Below are positions 54,601-62,108 of a stretch of 64,000 bases of DNA, piece after piece (position 1 is the first letter of the stretch; every line of letters starts with the position of its first letter). Origin of the DNA: JBAYIE01 sp965279165 (GTDB lineage: Bacteria > Bacteroidota > Bacteroidia > UKL13-3). The notes beneath the pieces were generated by a model. It ran no database searches. It had not been told where the DNA came from and was given only the letters and a program-made list of their open reading frames with translations. The position numbers and the translations under genes were made by a program. Location of the stretch: assembly GCA_965279165.1 (NCBI GenBank), contig OZ257140.1, positions 2,914,001 to 2,978,000 on the forward strand. Direction: 5' to 3'.

Positions 54601-55960
54601 AGATGGTAATTTCCAGGTGGTATTAGGTCGTCAAGGCGAAATTCGTATCCTCGATGAAACTACCCGTCAAACAATTGTTACCATGAATATTCCTTATGGA
54701 GCGCATTTGATGGTGAAGAACGGTCAAAAGGTTGCTAAAGGAGATAGAATCTGTAAATGGGATCCATACAATGCGGTTATCATTTCGGAACTTGCAGGAC
54801 AAATTAAGTTCGAAAACATTATTGAGAATGTAACATTCAAAGATGAGTCTGATGAGCAAACCGGTCACAAAGAAAAAGTTATTATCGAATCCAAAGACAA
54901 GACGAAGATTCCTTCTATCCTTGTTGTAGATAAAAAAGGTAACCCATTACGCGAATACAATATTCCGGTAGGGTCGCATATTATCGTAGAGAATAAAGAT
55001 AATATTACTGCCGGACAGATTATGGTGAAACTTCCACGTATCATTGGTAAAACAAGAGATATTACAGGAGGATTACCACGTGTAACGGAATTATTTGAAG
55101 CACGTAATCCTTCTAACCCTGCAGTAGTAACCGAAATCGATGGTGTTGTTAGCTTTGGTGGTATCAAACGTGGTAACCGTGAGGTAGCAATTACATCAAG
55201 AGACGGTGAAACCAAAAAATACCTGGTATCATTATCGAAACATATCTTGGTACAAGAGAATGATTTTGTGAAAGCAGGATCTTCTTTATCCGATGGTTCT
55301 ATTTCTCCTCAAGATATCTTGAGAATTGAAGGTCCATTAGCTGTACAACGTTATATTTTGAATGGTATCCAAGAAGTTTATCGCTTACAAGGGGTAAAAA
55401 TCAACGACAAACATATTGAAACTATCGTGCGTCAGATGATGCAGAAAGTGGAAGTAGAAGATGCCGGTGATACTTTATTCTTAGAAGGCGAAGCGGTTGA
55501 TAAATGGAACTTTAAATTAACCAACGACTGGATTTACGACAAGAAGGTAGTAATGGATGCGGGCGATTCGACCAACTTAAAAGCAGGTCAGATTGTACAC
55601 GTTCGTAAATTACGCGACGAGAACTCCATGCTAAAACGCCAAGATAAAAAACTGGTTCAAGTGCGTGATGCAGTTCCGGCAACTTCGAGCCAGGTGATTA
55701 TGGGTATTACCAAAGCTTCTTTGGGTACACATAGTTTCATGAGTGCTGCATCGTTCCAGGAAACAACCAAAGTATTGAACGAAGCTGCTATCTCAGGTAA
55801 AGTAGATAACATGCTTGGATTAAAAGAAAACGTAATTGTTGGACATTTAATTCCTGCCGGTACCGGTATGCGTGATTACGAAAAACTAGTTGTAGGATCA
55901 AGAGAAGAATATGAAATGTTGATGGCTTCCAAAGCGGAAAACTTAGCAAATCAGAACTAA
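51665..55960 (+). CDS. rpoC: DNA-directed RNA polymerase subunit beta'
   Basis: 1431 residues. The N-terminal zinc site [20 protein letters not shown], the catalytic [12 protein letters not shown] with three Mg-binding Asp residues, the bridge helix region and second zinc cysteines ([13 protein letters not shown]) are all present. Last gene of the operon, 93 bases after rpoB, followed by a strong terminator. Confidence 0.98.
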   Translation: [1431 protein letters not shown]

Positions 55961-55980
55961 TCTTATAACCTTATAATATA

Positions 55981-56020
55981 AAGCCCTTCCTGAGTTTCAG
56001 GAGGGGCTTTTTGTTTTTTT
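55981..56020 (+). terminator. Intrinsic terminator of the rpoBC operon
   Basis: AAGCCCTTCCTGA pairs with TCAGGAGGGGCTT around GTT, with one G-T pair, followed by TTTTTGTTTTTTT. Confidence 0.93.
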
Positions 56021-56084
56021 AAGGGGATCTAAATTTATTCTTTGAAACTCCGCATTTCCATTAAATGGACTTTTTGAGGAACGA

Positions 56085-56426
56085 CTAATTAATTTCTAAA
56101 CAGCCTGTATCAACGTAGTTATTGTCGGTTAGAAAGGCTTTTATTATATCCGAATGGGTATGAATGACCTTTATTAAATTGTCTGTTGATGTATTTCCCA
56201 TCCTCAGCCAAATTACTTTAGGTGGATGTCCATATAGAGTTACAAGGTCATAAAAATCAGCATCAAAGGTCACAATCGAATAATGCTCCCTTTTTGCGAA
56301 ATCCCATATTTCACGGTCACTCTTATTTTCCAAGCCTAATTCTCTAACTTGGCCGCATTCGGGGAATGTAAGTTTGAGATTTAATGCAACTCGGAATGAA
56401 ATATTTTGATCGAATAAGAGTTTCAC
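56085..56426 (-). CDS. DUF5615 PIN-like toxin
   Basis: 113 residues. Acidic residues of the PIN-like nuclease fold are visible: KLLFDQNIS (D6), KSDREIWDFA, and IVTFDADFYDL. DUF5615 proteins are presumed RNases of type II toxin-antitoxin modules. Its start overlaps the DUF433 gene by four bases, antitoxin first, the usual order. Confidence 0.85.
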   Translation of the reverse strand: MKLLFDQNISFRVALNLKLTFPECGQVRELGLENKSDREIWDFAKREHYSIVTFDADFYDLVTLYGHPPKVIWLRMGNTSTDNLIKVIHTHSDIIKAFLTDNNYVDTGCLEIN

Positions 56427-56647
56427 GAAGCAATGAGAATTTTATGCTCCCTGTCAGCTGCATAGGAAAGGGCTGCTTGAATGTCTTCTAATTTCAATTC
56501 AGGAAAGTCTTTAAGTATCTCTTGAGTTGTCATTCCTGAAGCAAACCAGCTCAAAATATCATAAACGCTAATTCTCATTCCACGAATGGTTGGACGACCG
56601 AATCTGGTCTGCGCATCAATGGTGATTCTTTCTGAATAGTGTTCCAT
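56423..56647 (-). CDS. DUF433 family antitoxin
   Basis: 74 residues. Diagnostic wording ITIDAQTRFGRPTIRGMRISVYDIL, followed by a helical segment MTTQEILKDFPELKLEDIQAAL. DUF433 proteins have a winged-helix-like fold, bind DNA and neutralise the DUF5615 partner encoded directly downstream. Confidence 0.88.
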   Translation of the reverse strand: MEHYSERITIDAQTRFGRPTIRGMRISVYDILSWFASGMTTQEILKDFPELKLEDIQAALSYAADREHKILIAS

Positions 56648-56708
56648 TCCGCTAATTTAATGAAAAAGCATTTAGTTTCATAATTGATGTATATGGCATT
56701 ACAACGAC

Positions 56709-56869
56709 GTTCTCGCCGACGTCTCGTCCGTGAACCTATCGTTTAATACAATTCCCAAAAATAGCCACCATAATTTCGATTTAGATTGGCTTCACTTTAT
56801 GGACCAATTAAGGCTTTAGCAATACTATAAACTTATTTAAATAATCACGGACGTGACGTTAGCGAGAAC
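56709..56869. repeat. 161-bp element with 25-bp terminal inverted repeats
   Basis: 56709-56733 (GTTCTCGCCGACGTCTCGTC...) and 56845-56869 are inverted copies matching at about 22 of 25 bases, with 111 AT-rich bases between and no coding frame. It has the form of a small non-autonomous (MITE-like) element, between the toxin-antitoxin pair and a secreted protein gene. No target duplication was identified by eye. Confidence 0.65.
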
Positions 56870-56886
56870 GGTTTTAAAAAGCAAGC

Positions 56887-57771
56887 CTATCGCGACTGTT
56901 CATAAATTTCTACCAAATTGGCTTTTAATTTAGAATGTTGGAAAAACCCGGGTTCGTTTAAGATAGAATTGTAGTAAATTTCTTGTTGAAGTTCCGGTTC
57001 TTCTGCTAAACTGTTGTAATGTGCCAATAAAACATCGTATAGTTTATCAATGTGTCGATCATAGTAAAATTCCATTTTTTCATAACCCATTATTTCGAAA
57101 TCTGCCATATTGAAACTCTTAAAATAATAATAGTAGTTGTTGTTAAAAGTTGGCAAACGATTGCAATAAGAAACAATTCTTTGTGGATTTTTAATTTGAA
57201 TCAACGTTTGAAAACGGGCTGCAACCAATGCTTCTAATAGGTTTACAAAAAATATGGTACGCTCGGTAGAATCTTTTAATCCATAGGAATCTATGTCGAT
57301 ATTGGTGGCACTTAAATCGGTATTGGTAATTAAGTTGCCTAGTCCACCATTTATCCGATAATAGTAATTGTCGAGCAACCAACGTTCGTCTATTTGTTTG
57401 GTTAAAGTTTCTTTCGCCACATCCATATCGGGTCTAGGTTTTTTTGTTTTACTGATGCGGTTATAATGTATTTCTCTTACAACATACCATAGCAACATTT
57501 CAAATCGTTCGGGTCTTTGCATAAAAGTGGAAGTAAATAATGCAGGAGTTCCTTTGTTCGAAAGAATCATGGCATCGGCAAGTTTATTGAGTAATGGTGT
57601 TCTTAACGAATCTATCGATTTAGCAAAATGGTCGTTTTTTGCAACCATATTGCCCGAATAAAATTGGCTCATGGCAACCAAGTTTTGTATATCTGCATAA
57701 GCAAATTTTACTTGGGCATTAATAGTGGTTGCCAATAGAAGGCAAAAAATGGACAGGGATTTTCTAGACAT
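56887..57771 (-). CDS. Secreted protein of unknown function
   Basis: 294 residues. A signal peptide ends near INAQV. The mature protein is helical and rich in Tyr and Asn (NYYYRINGGLGNLITNT, NNNYYYYFKSFN), with no recognised catalytic motif and no T9SS tail, so it is expected in the periplasm or outer membrane. A single gene. The family is not recognised. Confidence 0.6.
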   Translation of the reverse strand: MSRKSLSIFCLLLATTINAQVKFAYADIQNLVAMSQFYSGNMVAKNDHFAKSIDSLRTPLLNKLADAMILSNKGTPALFTSTFMQRPERFEMLLWYVVREIHYNRISKTKKPRPDMDVAKETLTKQIDERWLLDNYYYRINGGLGNLITNTDLSATNIDIDSYGLKDSTERTIFFVNLLEALVAARFQTLIQIKNPQRIVSYCNRLPTFNNNYYYYFKSFNMADFEIMGYEKMEFYYDRHIDKLYDVLLAHYNSLAEEPELQQEIYYNSILNEPGFFQHSKLKANLVEIYEQSR

Positions 57772-57918
57772 GGATGTATGGTTTGGATGGAACTTTTAAT
57801 ACCTGCACAATTTATCAAAAAAAATGAATTTTGCTAATTCTACAAACATTTGCTTAATCGCAATAACTATTACCACGTATTTGATCCGATTATCTTTATT
57901 CCTCTCCCGTTGCAATCC

Positions 57919-57950
57919 ATTGAAAATTCGATTTGAAAAATATACATTTG
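57919..57950 (+). promoter_or_regulatory. Putative promoter of the 232-residue protein gene
   Basis: ATTG, 20 bases, then TACATTTG (exact -7 match), ending 16 bases before the ATG at 57967. Confidence 0.55.
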
Positions 57951-57966
57951 TTTAAACTTCAATCCC

Positions 57967-58665
57967 ATGAAAAGATTATTCCTCATTGCTTTCGGATTTG
58001 TAATTACTTCCAATACATTGATTGCACAGGTTAAAAGTGGCATCACTTCTTTAACTTTTAATGGCTATGCCAGGGCCATGACAGTAGGTGATGACAAAGA
58101 TGAGATTGACTTGCGTTTTGTTGGTTCTACCTCTACCCGCATAGGGGATAGTTTATTGTCGGATATGATATTAACTTATTCGGAACAGGAAATCGGAAAA
58201 TTTCTAGGGCATGATTTGTTACCGGTATCCCGTGTTAGAAGTAAAAATACCCCGGATGATTTAAATGGATCCTTGTTTGTGATGGAAACCATCACTGAAA
58301 AGAAGGCATTTAAAGAACTTGATTACGACGAAGTAATTACCATACAATGTAGTATTAACCGAAATAGCTCGAAAACGGTGAAAGGCAACAAAATGTATGA
58401 ACCGATCATTACATTGAATATTCGCATTACAGGAAGAGACGGAGAAAAAATTTATAAGAAAAGTGAGTCGTTAAAATTGAAAGATCAATGGATAGCTGCA
58501 GCATTAATTGAAGAAAAACAGGCGGATGGAAAGTTCGACGTGTCGTTAAAAAATCTAAAAACCGTTACCGTGGATACCGGTGGCAGCGATATGGCAAAAG
58601 GTGTGAGTGCCGTTGAATTACTTGACTGGTATAAACAAGTTTTAGGGAATGCGCTTATTCGATAG
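57967..58665 (+). CDS. Secreted protein of unknown function
   Basis: 232 residues. A signal peptide ends near LIAQV. The mature domain alternates charged and hydrophobic residues (beta-rich), with ITSLTFNGYARAMTVGDDKDEIDLRF near the start. No catalytic motif or sorting tail is seen. It has its own promoter. Not recognised. Confidence 0.6.
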   Translation: MKRLFLIAFGFVITSNTLIAQVKSGITSLTFNGYARAMTVGDDKDEIDLRFVGSTSTRIGDSLLSDMILTYSEQEIGKFLGHDLLPVSRVRSKNTPDDLNGSLFVMETITEKKAFKELDYDEVITIQCSINRNSSKTVKGNKMYEPIITLNIRITGRDGEKIYKKSESLKLKDQWIAAALIEEKQADGKFDVSLKNLKTVTVDTGGSDMAKGVSAVELLDWYKQVLGNALIR

Positions 58666-58678
58666 TGTTGAAGTGTTG

Positions 58679-58705
58679 CCCACCTTCGCTAAAGCTACGG
58701 TGGAC
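58679..58705. repeat. Palindrome of the GTCCACC family
   Basis: CCCACC-TTCGCTAAAGCTACG-GGTGGAC-type hairpin, the inverse-orientation relative of 42104-42130 (shared core TAGC...GCGAAGGTGG on the other strand). Confidence 0.75.
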
Positions 58706-58706
58706 G

Positions 58707-58740
58707 AGTGTTGAAGTGTTAAGGTGTTAAGGTGTTGAAG
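58707..58740. repeat. Octamer repeat (GTGTTGAA / GTGTTAAG)
   Basis: Four units in 8-base phase directly after the palindrome. Confidence 0.75.
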
Positions 58741-58887
58741 TACGGGTAGTAGAGACCACTCAACAGTTTTCGTGACTAGGCCTAATTACGTATTTACTCA
58801 ATTACTTAATTACTTCTTTCATGTTTTTTGTCACAAATGACCTAAGTCATCTTTAATAAGCCAGTTATGGGTTAACCTTTGCTGCAA

Positions 58888-60711
58888 ATGAATGAAATAA
58901 CAACTAAAGGTCATACCTTTCATATACCGGTAATGGGATTGGCATATACCATTGACACTCCTTTAAAAGTAGCGAAATACGGAATATCTTCAGTAATTTC
59001 TATTGTGGAAGATGTATTGATAGAACAAATGCGGGAATTCCACGCCAAACAGGCCGGAATAGTATTTAATCCAATACCAATAGATTCAAAAGATTGTCGT
59101 GCAAATCGCATTACTGCATACCTAAATTTGGTGCATCAATTGGTGAACGAACAAATCTCTGCCTTAAAAATTTCTGATTTTTCAAAAGGGTCGGAATTAC
59201 ATAAATACTTTGAATTGTTACCTGAAAATGCTGCACTCAAATTAGTTTATAACAATATGTTAGTTATGCAAGAGGGTAAGGATAAAGAAGCTTTGCAAAC
59301 TTATTTAAAGGATAATATTGTTGCCGGCGATATTGATGTAAACATTATGTCGAAGGCCGATCGGTTTACCTTTACCAAAGCCGGTGATGCAATTATCGAC
59401 GAAAATTCGATGGCACTTGCTGCCTTACGCGGTTTTGCCAATAGCAATCTTACCTCTTCTGTGGTATTATCAGCAGGATTTAATCCACGGTTGTATGCCT
59501 ACCTCGAAAATTTCAAAGATTTTTTTCCGGATGCAAAAGGACAAGTAAAAAAGAAGATCATTTTAAAAGTAAGTGATTACCGTTCGGCATTAACACAAGG
59601 AAAATTACTGGCAAAGAAAGGGGTATGGATTTCAGAATATAGGATTGAATCCGGTTTGAATTGCGGAGGTCATGCCTTTGCTACAGATGGAATTTTACTT
59701 GGGCCGATTTTAGAAGAATTTAAAAGGAACCGCGATTCCTTGCAAAAGGAATTGTATACGATGTGTAATCTTGCGCTTGAAGCAAAAGGAGCAATTCCAT
59801 TTGCAGGTATTCCTATTATGAAAATATCAGTACAAGGTGGTGTTGGTACTTCTTTGGAAAACGATTTATTACTCGATTATTATAAAGCCGATAGCATTGG
59901 ATGGGGAAGTCCGTTTTTGCTGGTTCCGGAAGCTACCAATGTAGATGAAGAAACATTGAATCAATTGGCAAATGCACAAAAAGAGGATTATTACTTGAGT
60001 CATTCATCACCTTTCGGAATACCATTTAATAATTTTCATCCTTCATCCTCACAGCAACAACGTTTACAAAGAATAGAAAAAGGTGTTCCCGGAAGTCCTT
60101 GTTATAAAAAAGGCCTGGCTAGCAATACCGAATTTACAAAGGAACCTATTTGCACTGCTTCAAGGGAATACCAGCATCTAAAGATTAAACAGTTGCAAAG
60201 TGCAGGATTGCCTGAAGCTGAATATTTAGATGCTTATAACGCTGTTATCGAAAAGGAATGCCTTTGTGAAGGACTTGCAGCATCTGCTATTATTAAGAAT
60301 GACATCAAACCATTGCATAAATTAAAAGCAGTTGCTATTTGCCCTGGACCAAACCTTGCCTTTTTCTCCGGTAAATTTACCCTTGCAGAGATGGTAGGAC
60401 ATATTTATGGTCGTTTTAATATTCTAAACCAGGAAAGAAGACCACATATGTTTGTTAACGAACTCAAGTTGTATGTAGATTATTATAAGAATGAATTAAA
60501 TAAGAATGTGCAGGAATTAACAGCAAATAAAGCACGTCAACTCAAATCATTCCAAACCAACCTGCTCGAAGGAATTGACTACTACAATAAACTAATTGGT
60601 GAGTTGAAAATTGATGCGGAAAAATTTGTTGAAGACATGAAACAGGATTTGCTTGAATTAGAAGCGGTTTTGAGGCATCTTACGTACGACAAAGAAATGA
60701 GTAGAATTTGA
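58888..60711 (+). CDS. Large conserved-looking cytosolic protein of unknown function
   Basis: 607 residues, no signal peptide or transmembrane segment. The central region (about 215-330) resembles a TIM-barrel oxidoreductase in style: VSDYRSALTQGKLLAKKGVW, ESGLNCGGHAFATDG, IPFAGIPIMKISVQGGVGT. Cysteines cluster later (GSPCYKKG, PICTASREYQHLK, KECLCEGLAASA, AICPGPNLA), which could hold an Fe-S cluster. The C-terminal ~90 residues are coiled-coil-like. An FMN/Fe-S enzyme is a guess; the family is not recognised. The ATG at 58888 is preferred over TTG at 58879. Confidence 0.65.
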   Translation: MNEITTKGHTFHIPVMGLAYTIDTPLKVAKYGISSVISIVEDVLIEQMREFHAKQAGIVFNPIPIDSKDCRANRITAYLNLVHQLVNEQISALKISDFSKGSELHKYFELLPENAALKLVYNNMLVMQEGKDKEALQTYLKDNIVAGDIDVNIMSKADRFTFTKAGDAIIDENSMALAALRGFANSNLTSSVVLSAGFNPRLYAYLENFKDFFPDAKGQVKKKIILKVSDYRSALTQGKLLAKKGVWISEYRIESGLNCGGHAFATDGILLGPILEEFKRNRDSLQKELYTMCNLALEAKGAIPFAGIPIMKISVQGGVGTSLENDLLLDYYKADSIGWGSPFLLVPEATNVDEETLNQLANAQKEDYYLSHSSPFGIPFNNFHPSSSQQQRLQRIEKGVPGSPCYKKGLASNTEFTKEPICTASREYQHLKIKQLQSAGLPEAEYLDAYNAVIEKECLCEGLAASAIIKNDIKPLHKLKAVAICPGPNLAFFSGKFTLAEMVGHIYGRFNILNQERRPHMFVNELKLYVDYYKNELNKNVQELTANKARQLKSFQTNLLEGIDYYNKLIGELKIDAEKFVEDMKQDLLELEAVLRHLTYDKEMSRI

Positions 60712-60744
60712 GTAGGAGGCAGGAGGCAGGAGGCAAGAGGCAGG
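60712..60744. repeat. Heptamer repeat (AGGAGGC / AAGAGGC)
   Basis: Four units in 7-base phase just after the stop codon of the preceding gene. Confidence 0.75.
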
Positions 60745-60796
60745 TGTGGGATATTTGAATCTGTTTTGGTATAAAGTACCATGCAAGAATTCAATC

Positions 60797-60845
60797 GCCG
60801 CATGTAAAAAGGTATCGTACCTCCTTGTTTTTATCTTGCGGGATT
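60797..60845. repeat. 49-bp hairpin element, copy C
   Basis: Shares CCGCATGTAAAAA, CCTCCTTGTTTTTATC and GCGGGATT with copies A and B. Its inner part differs but forms its own stem, GGTA-TCG-TACC. Changes that keep pairing suggest the folded form matters. Confidence 0.8.
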
Positions 60846-60866
60846 AAAACATTCATCATTCATCAT

Positions 60867-61250
60867 TCATCCCTCATAAAACTCAATAGGCAAATGATCC
60901 GGATCTGCAATAAAGGTAAATCGTTTGCCGGTAGTTTCATCCGTGCGAATTGGTTCAGGTAGGATATTCTTTGCTTTTAAATAGTCAATCCAGTTGTCGA
61001 GATTGTCAACTGTAAATGCAATATGTCGTAAGCCCATTGCTTCGGGGTAGGAGGGTCGAGCCGGGGCTGAAGGGAAAGTAAAAAGTTCAAGTCTATAATT
61101 TCCATCTAACGAAAGGTCAATTTTATGGCTATTTCGGTCTGCCCGATACGTTTCATTCACCAATTTAAATCCTAGAATTTCGATATAAAATTTACGGGAC
61201 AACGCAAGATTGGAACAAATAATGGCAACATGATGGATTCCTTTTAGCAT
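60867..61250 (-). CDS. VOC superfamily (glyoxalase-like) protein
   Basis: 127 residues. Two beta-alpha-beta-beta-beta modules, with the metal ligand His in GIHHVAIICSNLALSRKFY, Glu in RLELFTFPS, His in GLRHIAFTVDNLD and the final Glu in LPIEFYE. This is the pattern of SMU.1112c/YaeR-type dioxygenase-glyoxalase proteins; the substrate is unknown. It lies 6 bases after the hydrolase gene, in one operon with the two upstream genes. Confidence 0.85.
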   Translation of the reverse strand: MLKGIHHVAIICSNLALSRKFYIEILGFKLVNETYRADRNSHKIDLSLDGNYRLELFTFPSAPARPSYPEAMGLRHIAFTVDNLDNWIDYLKAKNILPEPIRTDETTGKRFTFIADPDHLPIEFYEG

Positions 61251-61256
61251 ATCATT

Positions 61257-62105
61257 TCAATGGTTAAAACGATAGGAATCGGACTTAAAAGGAGTATCTA
61301 AATATCGTTTAACCGTTGTATTAAATAAGTCGGGGTTTTGCCTGCAAATAAAATGGGTTTCGCCGGGAAGTATGCACAAATTGGCTTTGGGGATATTTTT
61401 ATAAATGTATAAAGAATGTTCTTCCTTTATCAGGTCTCTGTCGCACGACATAACCAATACCGGTATTTTAATTTTTTGTAATTGTTCTTTAGAAATATGG
61501 GGTTGGAATTCCATCATACGGTACCGAAGCGCTATGGTTTTCCAATCCGATGAGGTATCCTTTAATCCGATATTAAACTCTGCTTTTTCTCTGATTGATT
61601 TCATTTCTTCAACTGTTCTTGGATGCAAGGCAGTTGTGTCGGGAACTATATTGGCACCAAAAGCTACAATTTTTTGTATATGCTCAGGGAAGTAAACGCC
61701 AAGCAAAAGGCCGAGAATTCCACCATCACTTTTACCTATTACCAATACGGAATCTAATTGCATCACTTTAATAAATGCAGCAACATCTTCAGCCAATTGA
61801 ATATAACTGAGCGTATCCTTACCAAGGGATGATTTTCCTCTACCTCTGTTATCCAAGGCAAAAACTTTATAGTATCTTGAGAAGTAAGCTATTTGTGGAC
61901 CCCATCCACTAATTCCAGTGCCATTACCATGCAATAAAAGTAATGGTTGACCGGCACCATATGTTTCGTAGTAATGATTGACGCCATGAATGGAAATATA
62001 TTGACCGGCATTTTTATTGTTACCATAAGGCAAAGGATTTTGTGCCAATGCAATGCAATGCACGAATACAAAAGTTAATATGACTAACAGAATTTTGGGT
62101 TTCAT
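61257..62105 (-). CDS. Secreted alpha/beta hydrolase
   Basis: 282 residues with a signal peptide (ends near IALAQ). Oxyanion region LLLHGNGTGISGW, nucleophile elbow VIGKSDGGILG (GxSxG), acid region VMSCDRDLI and catalytic His in LPGETHFICR. It is an esterase or related hydrolase acting outside the cytoplasm; substrate unknown. Three bases after the SulP-carbonic anhydrase gene. Confidence 0.85.
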   Translation of the reverse strand: MKPKILLVILTFVFVHCIALAQNPLPYGNNKNAGQYISIHGVNHYYETYGAGQPLLLLHGNGTGISGWGPQIAYFSRYYKVFALDNRGRGKSSLGKDTLSYIQLAEDVAAFIKVMQLDSVLVIGKSDGGILGLLLGVYFPEHIQKIVAFGANIVPDTTALHPRTVEEMKSIREKAEFNIGLKDTSSDWKTIALRYRMMEFQPHISKEQLQKIKIPVLVMSCDRDLIKEEHSLYIYKNIPKANLCILPGETHFICRQNPDLFNTTVKRYLDTPFKSDSYRFNH

Positions 62106-62108
62106 ATT

